Assembly (NCBI GenBank): GCA_039621445.1
Contig: CP154954.1
Coordinates: 13,014,716-13,078,715, forward strand
DNA from: Euglena gracilis
Taxonomy: Eukaryota > Euglenida > Euglenophyceae > Euglenales
Direction: 5' to 3'
Length of the DNA: 64,000 bases
The translations under genes were made by a program, and so were the position numbers. Shown in pieces: positions 1 through 11,078 of this stretch. The stretch's first letter is position 1, and every line of letters starts with the position of its first letter. Under the pieces are notes generated by a model, which was given only the letters and a program-made list of their open reading frames with translations, was not told the DNA's origin and searched no databases.

Positions 1-231
1 AATCAGCAATTCATCAAGCGTTTTTATTGTGGCCAACCAACCCACGACCCCCACACTCAAGAGAAGTTTGGCCAGCTATTTTTTTTGTTTCTAACGTCTT
101 TCTACAACGAGTTGCATGGTCGTCAGGGCATTTCTTTTTGTAAGTGTGTGTCGTAAATGTTATGGCGTAATGTACACCACTTTTTTTCTCAAAAAGGAGT
201 TTGAAGTCAATTCCTTCAGTATTATTTTTAG

Positions 232-410
232 GTTTGCTTGGAAACCAATTTGCAAAAATTTTGTCATGTTGATACCAGGGACTGCGCCAACGGACCCCGT
301 GCCATATGCTGACGACACATCCCAGCACCTTCCTCTCGGCCTGAGAATGGAACGCCAAGTAAAAACCCTTGTGTTATCAGTGGGGTTTGTCACCAAAGAC
401 ATTGGCTGAG
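232..410 (+). pseudogene. Decayed exon, copy A partner of the exon at 36,280
   Basis: A T-rich tract ending in AG at 230-231 precedes a reading frame that aligns codon by codon with 36,281-36,442: the shared core is LIPGxxPxDPxPxAD, then TSxHLP and LRM(E/D)R(Q/E)VK. Differences in the core are mostly conservative, and there are in-frame gains (four codons near 245, one Asp codon near 313). After VK, copy A has one extra A in the run at 361-365, which shifts the frame. If that base is ignored, the frame continues as KPLCYQWGLSPKTLAE, matching copy B. The splice donor of copy B (GAG|GTACGG) is GAGCAATG here. Inference: a once functional exon now disabled, unless the extra A is a homopolymer sequencing error. 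Product not recognised. Confidence 0.6.
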
Positions 411-1394
411 CAATGTATAATTTAATAAGGGACAATCAAAAAAGGCTTTGGGTGATATACAAAAGGCTTTGGGTCAATATTTCAACCTCATTGTGCAAAG
501 TGCATAACCCCCCAGGAGCACCAGGAAAAAACAGCGCACATGCCCTTGCGGGGGGGGGGGGTAAGCAAAAAATGACTCAGAAAAAATTGCTGTTAAGGAA
601 TTTTCTTTTGTCGGTGCGAATGCTCGCAATGTTTTTCTACGACCATCCTGTGTGTCCGCTCTATGTGCAATTTTGTATGTTTTATCTCCTTCACCAATCA
701 TTTTCATGAAAATGATGTAAAAACAGAGCTATATTATATTTTTTTTTGCATGCAGCTGTTCTTCGTTTTCACATTGCACACTGTTCCCATTCACAAACCT
801 TAAACAATTTACACTGAAAACAGGAAAAAAGGTAGCTGTACATTTCATGAGGCAAACGAAAGAACAAGCAGCATGTTTTCCACAATTTCAGCCGAAGGGA
901 TGGATTGCGCAAATGCGTTACACTGACCATGTGCATATTTGCACACACCATCCATTTGTGTACAGACCCCGAGGCAGGTAAAAGCAAAAACGTTCATCAA
1001 AAATTCCAGGGAGAAGCAGGAGAGAAACAATGGGTGTAGGGTGTGTGTAGGGGGGAGGGTTCCGGGACTGTCGTGCATATCAGGGATTTTGTGTCGTGCA
1101 GAAATAAAAAAGCCAAAAAAAGAAATTCGGCCAAAGTTGTGGAGTGACAGCCCCAAAAAAAGAGAATTCGCTCAGATCTCTCGCACTCGTGAACCCCCTC
1201 GATCCAATTTCTCAAAGTTCTTGACTTCCTTGCGAAGAAATAAAATTCCGGACGTGTATGTGTTTGCGCACACCAAACAAAAGAAGTTTATTTGTGAGTT
1301 ATGCCGTCCAAGTCAGTGAAAAAAGTGTGCTCCTGGCATTTCATTCAGTTTCAGTTCCAGGTTAAATCAATTTCAATTCAAAATCAGTTTCAAT
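411..1394. other. Non-coding stretch with no recognised gene
   Basis: No frame here is supported by splice signals, by a second copy or by a recognisable motif. There is a G run at 547-557. Only the first 60 bases are shared with copy B. Confidence 0.5.
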
Positions 1395-1560
1395 CAATTT
1401 CAGTCAGTTTGGCACCCACCCACCCACTGTCGGAAAGGGCTGTTGGGGCCAATATGGCTTTGGTCTTTACATTCCATTGGTCGGCCATTCCCATGTTTTC
1501 CCTCCACCGCGTGTCCAGATCACAGCCTCGGTAGCCATATAGCCACCGTGCAGGCCATGT
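1395..1560. other. Block shared with 37,610-37,770, possible exon
   Basis: Nearly the same sequence occurs in copy B in the same orientation, starting at a CACCCACC stretch and ending at an AGCCACCGT stretch. Both strands keep protein-like frames: plus has NMALxFTFxWxxIPMFSL, minus has GKHGNxxPxECKxQSHxG with conservative changes. An indel near the middle shifts one copy, so strand and coding status cannot be decided from two sequences. Confidence 0.35.
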
Positions 1561-3095
1561 TTGCCGCCTTTTTTTTTAGGTCACCCCTCCTGCTACAAGT
1601 TCACATGTGCTGCTTCTCTTTTCCAGTCACTCCCATTGTCCATCACCCTTTCTTATCTCCCCCAATTCTCTTTCTGGATTCTGTTTCTGATTCTTTCTTT
1701 TTTATATTTATATTTATTTGAATTATTTTAATGCCAGAAAATAGAACAACGTCAGTGGGATGTGGGGAAAATTGCGATTCTTTTTGGAAGAGCATTTGGA
1801 AGGCCCCTCACACATGCTCCCATCAACAACTATCCCAGATGATTCTGGGCCTGTTCCACTGGAACTTGGTGCTCCAGATTGGCGGATGTGTTGCAAGTGT
1901 GTTATTTGGGCAGCCAGACAGACAGGCAGACAAATAAACCGAGACAGAAAGAGTGAGAGGGAGGGGTGGGATAGGTGGGTCTGGGGCTTTCGGGAATCCC
2001 CAAACCCCAATGGGTAATGGGCGGTGGGTGGGGTGGTCGATCCCCAGGGGCGGCTGCACGGGCAGGTGGGATGGTCGACCAGATAGGTGGTCGACAACCC
2101 ACCCATCCAAGCCCGCAGAAAAAATTCTGACCTTAAAACCAGTATTATGGGAAGGCCTTGCAGGTATGGGGGGGGGCACAAGGCTCTTGGGGTCCCCTGC
2201 TGGAATGCGAGGTTCGGGCTATTTTTGGCACGAAACACAGACTTTTTCTAACCCCCGAAATGTGGGGAACTGCTGGGAGAAACCCTGGGTCGGTGCGCCT
2301 GGCAGGGGGCATGGGTACCTTCCCCTGGTCTCTGAAAAATACCTGATTTATATGCAAGAAAGGGAGGCAGACAGAGAGACAGATATTGGTTGTTGCATGC
2401 ATTGCGTTGCATTTTTATAATGTCAATGTTGTTATCCTCTGACACAAATTGACCAAATATTCCAGTACCTGGGGCATGGCATTTTCCAAACCTTTTTTTT
2501 GCACCGTTGCTTTTTGACGTTCGGGCAATCACCGTGAAGAATCTCGATGTCTGCTGGGTGGGAGAGAAAAAGGAGGTCTCCCCGCAACAGGTCTCCCCGC
2601 CCTGTTGCCATCACTCAGCGATTGTCGCAAAGTCCATTTTCAGTCCAGATGATAGTTGAGAAGAACGGATAGCTCCGGTTGCCACAGTATTTTTTTTTAT
2701 ATTTAAGTTAAAACAGGCGCAATGAACCTGATGGGTGCAGCAGAGCAGGAGCACACCACGCCGCGGACCAGTTGCCTGGAGCCCTTTCGCGAACCCGCCC
2801 AAATTATTTTAGACCCCCCGCGTGATAGCTGACCTTCAACCTGCCGGCCAGTATCAGCCCACAAGACAAGGAGCCTGGCTTCTGATTCTGTAACGGATAA
2901 TTCATATATGACGTCAATCTCCCACATTTAATTTGGAGTGGTTGTTTCCTAGACATGAATGAATTGAAGCACAGACCCATATCTGAACAAAGAATTTTTT
3001 TTGCCTTCGTCGTATTTTTGAAAATAAAAATTCAGCGGCATGTGTCAGGGATTGGTGCTCATACCTAAGAGATAATTACGGATGATTACAGACAA
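1561..3095. other. Non-coding stretch with a GTCGACC inverted motif
   Basis: No supported gene. Around 2,070-2,100 the hexamer GTCGAC recurs, flanked by CCACC/GGTGG. Otherwise the stretch is mixed sequence with C and G runs. The frames crossing it are chance-like and overlap on both strands. Confidence 0.4.
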
Positions 3096-3480
3096 CTACG
3101 GATAAGCCCATTTTTTTGGTTGTTGAAGCCAATTTTTGGAATTGTAGGCCATTTTTCGCTGCTGCTTCTGGGTATTTTGACCACTTTTTGACTGCCTTTG
3201 CCTGCTTTTTGGGCAATTTTGGCCTCCTTTAGCAGGTTTTTTGTCATTTTTGGGCATTTCTGACTGCTTTTGGTTGCCTTCGGTCATTTTTATATTTTTC
3301 TGACTGTTTTGCCGCTTACCATTTTTAGCCCACATTTTGGCCATTTCTGGCTGTTTCTGGCCGCTTTCAGCCATTTTGTGGTCATTTGGATTCTTTTTTG
3401 ACTAGGTTTAGCTTTTTGTGCTTTTGGGGGGGGGGCGTTTTACTGCTTCTGGCTGCTTCTAGTTGCTTTTAACTGATTTA
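3096..3480. repeat. Degenerate TTTTGGCC-type tandem repeat
   Basis: The segment is a loose tandem array of units of about 10-16 bases built from TTTTGG, TTTTTGGCC, CTGCTTTTGG and GCCATTTTTGG. The same style of array is at 16,620-16,760, 25,040-25,320 and 41,145-41,465. On the minus strand it reads as a Lys/Asn/Gln-rich low-complexity frame, which I regard as an artefact. Confidence 0.75.
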
Positions 3481-3940
3481 GTCATTTTCAGTGATATTTT
3501 CCTTATTGTACGCATTTCTGAGGCGATGTTAGGAGCCATTTCTGGGTGGATGTGCCCAGTCAGCACAGGCATTGTTGCAATTTTGAATAATTACGGGTAA
3601 TTGCAGATAGCAACGAATGTTTCCCCATGCTCTTATATTCGTCCTAATGCCCATCTCTCAATAGCAATGCGAGGCTTGCAGCCGTCACTCAGTCTCCGCT
3701 AAGATCCCGTGCCCTGGTCGCCATTGTATTGCCGTACCCGCGCCAGGTATGCAAGGTGTAAACAGCCTATCGGCTCATGACCCATCTCTGTTCACTCCCC
3801 TCGTTGTTTGACGAGGTGTCTCTCGCATTCCAGGCAGGGCGTCGCTTAAGCCTAAGGGCACCTCATCCCCGGGTGGGATGGTCCACCAGCCAGCTGCCTT
3901 TTTCAGTCTCGGACCCCCCTATCGAGGGGTTTGATTTACT
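3481..3940. other. Non-coding stretch, nothing recognised
   Basis: No repeated block, splice-bounded frame or known motif was seen between the TTTTGG array and the transposon that starts at 3,946. Confidence 0.4.
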
Positions 3941-3945
3941 TTGCA

Positions 3946-4922
3946 CTTAGGCGGCCTAACTTGCACTTCAGGTTTTGATCTTTGCATTGCGCCTAAGCGC
4001 AATGTTTGCAATCTTTTAAAACGGCAGTGAAACCCACCCTTTTGACCCTTTGGCCCCACGGAGACCCTCCATGGTGACAGCTGCATCATTTGCCGATGTT
4101 GGGACCCATGGAACAGGCCCAATTTTGGTGTTTTTTCAGCCTGTTCACCGTTTTAAAATAAGGTTCAAGACCCAGTATTTGAACTCCGGGACACGTGAAT
4201 ATTCCCAAAAAAAAGTCCCAAAACCCCATTGCGAGTTCCTCTTTTTTGAAGCCTTGTTTGTGTTCCCAGGTGGTGCTACACAGGCCGGGTGAAATTTGGC
4301 CCTTTTTTTGCTTTTTTAGGTGCGATATGTCTGTGAAGGGTTGACTGCTAAGGCATCCAGAGAGTGGACTCTGCACACACATTGTGAACAGTTGGCACCA
4401 TAGAAATACAATTTTTAAAATTCTAATGCAGCGTGGTTGTAGCGCCGATGCGCAATGTTGACCCAATTTCAAGACAATGTGACTGAGAGTTTCCTTCCAC
4501 CTGTCCTAAGTTTTGTCCTCTGTCCCCTCTGGTGTTCATGAATGTGCCCGTTACGCGGATGCGCAATGAAAACACATGTTGACAAATATGTTTTTGTTAT
4601 TGTGCAAGTGCGCAATGATCAGCCACATGTATAATTACAAAAAAAATTAAACATCACGTAGGGTGTACGGACACATTAATTCGGATTGTACTGAACCTCA
4701 GGCCTAGATGTTCCAAAACAGGCCTGTTTGGGACATCGGCGAATTTTTTCAGTCATTTTCAAAGCTAATTTTGTACCCCAGCCCTGGGGGTACAGCTAGA
4801 AACTAATTCGGACTGTCCTCAACCTCAGGATTCGGTGTACCAAAACAGACCTTTTTGGGAAATTGCGCATCAGCGAAATTTCCAGTCATTTTCAAAGCTA
4901 AGTGCGAGTTTGGCCGCCTAAG
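3946..4922. mobile_element. Non-autonomous DNA transposon K1
   Basis: Left end CTTAGGCGGCCTAACTTGCA and right end GTTTGGCCGCCTAAG form a 23-bp terminal inverted repeat with two mismatches (3,946-3,968 and 4,900-4,922). The 5-bp direct repeat TTGCA flanks it at 3,941-3,945 and 4,923-4,927. The 977-bp body has no recognisable transposase. Its left 300 bp is homologous to 50,510-50,770 inside another element, and parts around 4,395 and 4,800 recur at 51,480 and, inverted, at 50,865. A lone copy of the terminal motif is at 49,215-49,244. The superfamily is not assigned. Confidence 0.75.
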
Positions 4923-5749
4923 TTGCAGCCCCAGAAGGAAGGCTGGACGGTGAAATATTCTTTTTTTTGAGGGGCACAAACGGACCAAATAACGCGCTAA
5001 AACGACCGGAAAAATTCCTGGCGAGCGCAATATTTGAGTCAAAAATTGATTTTTTTATACATATTTGGCCTTTTGGACAAGTGTTTTTTGAAGTTTCGAC
5101 TTTTTTTTCCTGCCCAGTTCGACCCCGGCAGCCTTTGACCAGCCAGCCCAAATTTTCCAGCCACCTGGGCGCGGGGGGAGGGTCCTCGGGCGATGTCCTG
5201 TTTCCAAATCTCTGTTCTTTGTAAGCCTCAGCTCCTGTGGCGGTTCAGAGGTCTTCCTGAATGCGATACTCCAACATGGCAACTGTCCGAATGTGTCCCA
5301 CTCCTAGGCTGAGGGGGAGGGTGGATGGGACCACGGAATGCTTCCCTCATCCCAGGGGTCAAATGTGTTTTATATTTATTAAGTCGCGGGATACACTCAG
5401 TGAATGTTCTGATTAGTTGTGTTCTTTTTTTTGATCCTATCATTCTTGGATATTTTCAAAATCTTTTAAAGGGTATTTTCAAGCCTTTCTGTTTTTTTTC
5501 CCTTTGCCCAGGTTCTGGGGGAAAATTGCTTCTGGTTATTGGCTGGTTTGATATCAAAGTTCTATGGGCACGTGTGATAATAGAAGAAGCAACTCCTTTT
5601 TTTGTTTTTATTGCATTAGCCATATCCTATTTTGCGGGTACCTGATTTGCTTTTAATCTCCTCGTTCTTTTGTGCCGCACCGATAATCCGTCACGCCACA
5701 GTTTAGGCGGGGGGGGGGGGCGCTCCTTGGCTCCTCAAACCATAAGATG

Positions 5750-6025
5750 GACCACCGCCTGGCTTTGTGTGTCCAACGCTGGGTTGGCTGCCTTGGAAGC
5801 CTTCCCAAACAGTCAAATGCACTTCGCCGCTGCCGTACTACAGCACAGGCGGGTATCTTGTGTGAACAACACGTTAGTTCCTGTTGTGCTGCTGCTGACC
5901 GTTTTCTGTACGCCCATCCAAGACCCAGAAGCACATCAGTGGAGCACTGGACCACTCTCTGCACACACATTCTTGCCGAAAAAAGGCAGCTTTTCCTGTT
6001 TGACGAAATGCAGCTTCGGTGATGT
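5750..6025 (+). pseudogene. Gene fragment, first of three copies (HWTTLCTHILAE)
   Basis: Homologous to 10,806-11,075 and, inverted, to 37,795-38,040. The aligned copies share TLVPVVL and, further on, EHWTTLCTHILAE. Here about 7 bases are missing near 5,927 relative to the second copy, so these two parts lie in different frames. No known domain is recognised. I call it a relic because each of the three copies has a different indel. Confidence 0.45.
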
Positions 6026-6154
6026 GAATCCATTTCAGCAAGTCTTCGTTTTCAGAAGGTCTTCAACTGGCATGATTTGTGAATTGACAAGACGACCAGA
6101 GATTCAAGTCCAATGCGCTCTTGTTGGATATTTTGGCTCCATGAACATGTTTTT

Positions 6155-6337
6155 TTCACTAAAAAAAAAATAGTAAACCAACAAAATATCACAATAAAAT
6201 GCTGAAAATGATGATCACGAGCAGAAAGGGTAACCTATTACTCAAAATGCTTGTGTTTCACTAAAAAAAAAATAGTAAACCAACAAAAATATCACAATAA
6301 AATGATGAAAAAATGTGATCACGAGCAGAAAGGGTAC
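6155..6337. repeat. Two-copy tandem repeat, 102-bp period
   Basis: A stretch beginning with a run of ten A and then TAGTAAACCAACAAAA, through ATCACGAGCAGAAAGGGTA, occurs twice (runs of A at 6,161 and 6,263). Only a few bases differ. Confidence 0.85.
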
Positions 6338-6436
6338 TGAATGTTAAAGCTGGACACTGTCAAGCTGGCAAAAAAAATTGACATCTGCTTTCTAAAACGT
6401 GCCAGAAATGGCAAATTTGGTCAAAAATATACCATA

Positions 6437-6605
6437 AAAACGGTAAATCAAATCTCATATACGGTAAAATATATATGTAATTAATATTATTAGATATATA
6501 TATGTACATATATACACATATATGTACATATATACACATATATACACATATACACATATATACACATATATACATATATACATATATATACATATGTAGA
6601 TATAA
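6437..6605. repeat. TA/CATATA microsatellite
   Basis: Alternating TATATACACATATATG sequence. Long apparent proteins of Tyr, Ile, Met and Cys on the minus strand come only from this repeat. Confidence 0.9.
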
Positions 6606-6639
6606 ACAATCCTAAAAATAAGACACCCCACATCAAATG

Positions 6640-6950
6640 GAACCCCCACCAAAAATAAGACCCCCCCTGGCCGGTCCGAGCAAAATCCATGAAATGGACC
6701 CCCCCATGAATATAAGACCCACCCCTGCCGGCGCGAAGCGCCGGATTTTTGAAAAATGGTACATTTTTGGGGGGAAAATCGGCTATTTTGGGACTGTTTT
6801 CACACAATTCAGCATATTTTATCCTATTTGTCTGGCGCGAAGCGCCGAATTTTTCGAAAAGTGGTATTTTGGGGTGCCATTTTTGGACATTTAGGGGGTC
6901 GAAAATTTTTCCAGCAAAAATCCATAAAATGGACCCCACGAATAAGACCC
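6640..6950. repeat. Dispersed repeat with two GGCGCGAAGCGCC palindromes
   Basis: The 13-base palindrome GGCGCGAAGCGCC occurs at about 6,730 and 6,834, each followed by a T-rich, A-rich stretch. Around it ATAAGACCC and AAATGGACCCC recur. The same palindrome type is scattered through the window. No coding potential. Confidence 0.6.
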
Positions 6951-7019
6951 TATATATGAATGTATATATGTATATATATGTATATATACGTGTATATATA
7001 CATGTATATATATATAAAA

Positions 7020-7314
7020 ATATGGCAAGTGTTAAGTTCAGTACCCCCCCCCGGGGGGGGTACTGAACTTGACACCGGGTTGGGTACCCCCTTAATGAAA
7101 GGTATAGGGTTAGGTGCGCACATGCTGATTTGCGCTCATCGGCAACGTAGCGCTAATCGGCAATGTTGCGCAACATTGCCGATTAGCGCTACGTTGCCGA
7201 TGAGCGCAAATCAGCATGTGCGCACCTAACCCTATACCTTCAATAACGGGGGTACCCAACCCGGTGTCAAGTTCAATACCCCCCCCGGGGGGGGTACTGA
7301 ACTTAACACTTGCC

Positions 7315-7319
<5 letters not shown>
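7020..7319. mobile_element. Near-perfect 300-bp palindrome, foldback element U1
   Basis: The two halves are inverted copies about a centre at 7,169/7,170 (GTTGCGCAAC) and differ at only a few positions. The ends are ATATGGCAAGTG and CACTTGCCATAT. Each arm also contains its own hairpin: AGTTCAGTAC, a C run, a G run, GTACTGAACT. It sits between (TA)n tracts, so a TA target duplication cannot be told from the flank. Similar GGCAAG/CTTGCC ends bound elements at 59,818 and 60,421. It is absent from the homologous second sub-copy near 11.25 kb. Confidence 0.8.
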
Positions 7320-7377
<58 letters not shown>

Positions 7378-7425
7378 GAGATATATATATATATATATAA
7401 ATAATATATATAATAATATTATATA

Positions 7426-7500
<75 letters not shown>
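7317..7500. repeat. (TA)n microsatellite
   Basis: About 180 bases of almost pure TA, directly after the palindromic element. Confidence 0.95.
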
Positions 7501-7501
<1 letters not shown>

Positions 7502-8880
7502 CACCAGGCGTTTGCCACCCCTCCCAAGCTCTTCATCACCCATCATCTTTCCCCCCTCCCTAAATTTTGGCTCCTTGTGTTTAAGGTTTTTGGCTTCTTT
7601 TACAACTAGCACACCAAATTTCTAAAGTTACAATTTGGCCCCCCTAAGGTTGCCCCCTGGCACGGGACCAGGTCCCAGAGGAAGAGAGGAATGGCGAAGT
7701 TTTCCCCGTTATGGGCTCCCCTTCCCTTCACTGGTCTGTGGACCCCAAGGTATTGACCCTTCAATTACCCCCCAAACGATATGACCCTTCAATTACGAGA
7801 TTCCCCAAAAATAAATGCGATTGACAGTTGGGGGGGATTGATTTCCAATATTTATATATCCAATATCCAATATATAACCAATATTTTTATGTTCTTTTTT
7901 GCCGTTGTCCACAATTTTCGCAATTTTTCCTCAATTTTTCGCAGTTTTTTTCCGTTCTACAATGAATTCCGGCAATTCCTTGAGCGTTCCACAAGGGAAC
8001 CGAGAAATTTCCAGTATTTACAATTTTTGACAAAATTTGTAAAAACTGCCCCCTCCAGCAGAAGTGTAAAAATACAAAAAAAACACAATTTCCGCAATTT
8101 TTTTGCGCAACTTTTCCGCAATTCCCGCAATTTTACATCAATTTTTCCGCAATTTTTCCGAAGGCCTCCGATATCAATTTTTCACCTCCTGGTGATTCAG
8201 CAAAAATTCAAACGAGAACCCCCCAAATAAGACCCCTGGTGCGAAGCGTCGGGGAGGGCGAATTTTTTCCTGAAAATTTTTGGGGTTTACCCCAACGATC
8301 CCTCATTTCTATGTGGGATTGTTTTTGGGCGTAGCGCCAGAGGATATTTTGTTTGTTTCTTTTGAAACCTGCCAAGGAGGGGGTTGCGGTCCAGGAACCC
8401 TCCCAACGTCTGGGGAGGGGGGCTACCACGTCACCCGCGGGGTAGGGGGGCGGACCCCCCACCACCTAACTCAAAACTGAAGGGCTTTCCATCTGTTCCT
8501 GAAAGTCCACTAGCCAGCCATTCTGCTAGCCACTAGAAAAGTTTCCCAGGACTACCGAACCCTGCTCAATTCTTGACACAAAAATGACGAAGTTTCAAAA
8601 AATTCTAGGGTTTTTGAAGTGAAACCCCCCAAAAAATTCGTTTCTTTAGGAACCTGAAAATAATGATTATTTTGGGCTCTAGTTGCTCAGGAAAACATCC
8701 AAATATTAGACCCCCCCCGAAAATAAACCCTCCTGGAGGTTTCCAGCAACAGAACCAAGAACAAGTCGTTTCGATTTTGGGGGGGGGTCAAGTGAATGTT
8801 GGTTTTGTACAGAGAATTCCAAACCACCCCCCTCCCTCTTCAAACTGATGGGAGGGATTCCGCTGACAGACTAGGCTTTT
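7501..8880. other. Repeat-derived non-coding stretch
   Basis: Contains a short piece of the GGCCCCCCTAAGGTTG family (about 7,633-7,668), then sequence rich in CAATTTTT/CGCAATTTTT that recurs at 11,490-12,010, and a GAAGCG motif near 8,243. No supported gene. Confidence 0.5.
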
Positions 8881-9115
8881 TTTTTTACAAGTGACCGACG
8901 CGAAGCACCAGAAAATTTTTGTTTGACCCCCCAAAACCTGTCAAAAATGCTTTTTGCTATTTTTTGGGGGGGAACAAAACCAGCCGAAAAAAGCCACACC
9001 AAAAACCCATTTTCACCTGGGCGAGCAGGCAGTTGGGGTGGGTATTCCAGACCAGGACCCTGGAGCTCCCAGGAGAAAGGGGTCCAGCCAGTGGCTTTTC
9101 TTGTGGCTAGTTTTC
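8881..9115. mobile_element. Relic of the element family at 40,242
   Basis: Shares GACCGACGCGAAGCACC, a downstream GGAACAAAACCAGCC and GTGGCTAGTTTT with 13,165-13,420 and with 40,400-40,640. Clear ends and a target duplication are missing, so it is a remnant. Confidence 0.5.
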
Positions 9116-9206
9116 GGACCGCCTGGGGTCCCAAGACAGATCCTGGCTCTGATAATGAAATAGGTGTGTGTTTGTGTGTGTGTTTATGTGTTAGTGTGTT
9201 TGGTTT

Positions 9207-9476
9207 TTGATTACAGGTCTTTATTTTTCATTGCAAATTGTCCCATCATGCTGCACTGGTCCTGCACCTTTACCCCTGCGATCTGACACAAGGTTTTCAA
9301 AGTTCATTTGTGTTCGGCCCTGCTTGCTGGAGTACAGTAAGAGAACGCTTTCTTCCTTCCTACCTCATTCGTTGCACTGCGACCACTTTGGCCGTGCCAT
9401 GTCTTTGCCTGTGGGAACAGAGGGCTTTGTTTGTGGGTCAACTGAACTGCACTCGAACCATCCACTCCACTGGTGA
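9207..9476 (+). other. Block present three times, frame open in all copies
   Basis: Homologous to 13,533-13,826 and 38,857-39,153. All three keep an open plus-strand frame with a shared TLSSF, DRAMSLPV, TELHSN and, in two copies, LHW before TGGTGAG, which could be a stop or a splice donor. Comparing two copies over the best aligned 16 codons, all five differences change the amino acid, so there is no sign of selection on this frame. I list it as a repeated block rather than a gene. Confidence 0.3.
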
Positions 9477-10808
9477 GGTTGTGATCAAAACCTGCTTTTT
9501 GCGTTTTTCCCTTGTTTGACTCCCTGTGCGCGTGTTTTCAGGTGCCTACCCCCGCATCTGTAATGAACAGGGGGTCCGGACCTTCCAGTTTGTCAGCTTT
9601 TATAGCAATCAAATGCCATACACTCACGCTCAAAGAATTAGCCCATTTCGGAATCTCTAGATTTCATTTTGGTGTCCATTCGGCTTGGCAATCCCCCAAG
9701 CCCAATTTTGGGGGCTTAGGGGAAAATAATATTTCATGGGAGGTCCATGAAATATTATTGCACAATAAATATTGACTTTCCTTTTTATAGATTCCAGAAC
9801 ATTTCACATTACCAAGTAGTCAACCAACGATGGTGGGTGACGTGTGAACCGTCACTGCTTGATGGGACAAGATGCCGGAATATTTGGCACAATGCAGCTT
9901 TCGTGGCATCGCGCCTTTCCAACCCATCATGGAACCATGGCAACCTGCTAAGGTATATTTTTTGCAGTTTCAACTTTTTCTCCCCAGTTCGACCCCAGCA
10001 GCCTTTGTTCATTCAGCCCTCAGCCAGCCCCCCCCTCGGGGGGGTCCTAAAGCTACGCCTAAAGCTGATCTGAAATTAAAGCTGAGTGTATCCTATGACT
10101 CAAAAATATATAATACATGAGATGAGGTGTGCATTCCGGTGGTCCCATCCACCCTCCCCCTCCGCCTAGGAGTTGGACACATTCCGACGGTTGCCATGTT
10201 GGAGTATCGCAGGCAGGAAGACCAAAGCATTGCCACAGCAGCTGAAGCTTCCAAGAACAGAAATTTGGAAACAGGGTTTATTTTTTTGATCTGATCGTTT
10301 TTGGGTATTTTATTTATTTTATTTTTTTAAACTCTTTCCTTCTTTTGGTAATTTCGAGCCTCTCTGTTTTGCTTCAGAACTCCTGGCGCCTTTTTTTTCC
10401 CTCCGCCCAGGTTCTCGGGGGGAAAAAAGCTTCTGGTCATTAGCTGGTTTGATATCAGAGTTCTTTGGTGATGTGTCTTACGCTCCCATCAAGGCAATAC
10501 ATCTTGTGGTATTTCTCAGCAGGAAAACACACACACACACATCCGGGTTACCCTCTAATGAACACGAAGAAATTATTGTAAATTAATAATGTATTGTCCC
10601 AAAAATTTTTCTGATAGCAGAATTGGGGCTGGATAATAGAAGGAGAAACTCCCTTTTTTGTTTTTACTGTATCAGCCACATCCTATTTTGCGGGGCCCTG
10701 TTTTGTTTTTAATCTCCTCGTTCTTTTGTGCCGCACCGATAATCCGCCACGCCACAGTTTAGGCGCGGGGGGGGGTCACTCCCCGGCTCCTCAAACCGCA
10801 AGGGTTAG

Positions 10809-11078
10809 ATGGACCACCGCCTTGTGTGTCCAACGCTGGGTTGGCTGCCTTGGAAGCCCTCTCAAACAGTCAAATGCACTTCGCCGCTGCCGTCCCAGCG
10901 CAGGCGGGTGTCTTGTGTGAACAACACGTTAGTTCCTGTTGTGCTGCTGCTGACCGTTTTCTGCACGCCCATCCAAGCCCCCATCGTCAGAAGCACACCA
11001 ATGGAGCACTGGACCACTCATTGCACACACATTCTTGACGAAAACAGGCAGCTTTTCCTGTTTGACGAAATGTAGCTT
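10809..11078 (+). pseudogene. Gene fragment, second of three copies
   Basis: This copy has the longest uninterrupted version of the frame: a CVNNTLVPVV stretch, APIVRSTPMEHWTT, then a stop after LFDEM. The inverted copy at 37,795-38,040 keeps KTLVPVVL and APIIRNTPMEHWTT (V/I, S/N changes), which suggests ancient coding. No initiation context, splice signal or known domain was found. Confidence 0.4.

Larger units (their letters stand above)
5220..9960. repeat. Internal tandem duplication inside copy A, first unit
   Basis: Blocks 5,427-6,170, 7,690-8,480 and 8,880-9,960 recur in order at 10,290-11,250, 11,333-12,240 and 13,165-14,270. The first unit carries an extra insertion (about 6,340-7,630) with microsatellites and the palindromic element at 7,020. 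A short stretch at 5,225-5,340 is inverted relative to 10,125-10,235. Confidence 0.8.

Noticed and set aside
7110-7316. Identical small proteins on both strands at 7.0-7.3 kb
   Set aside because: They mirror each other because the DNA is a palindrome; no independent support for coding.
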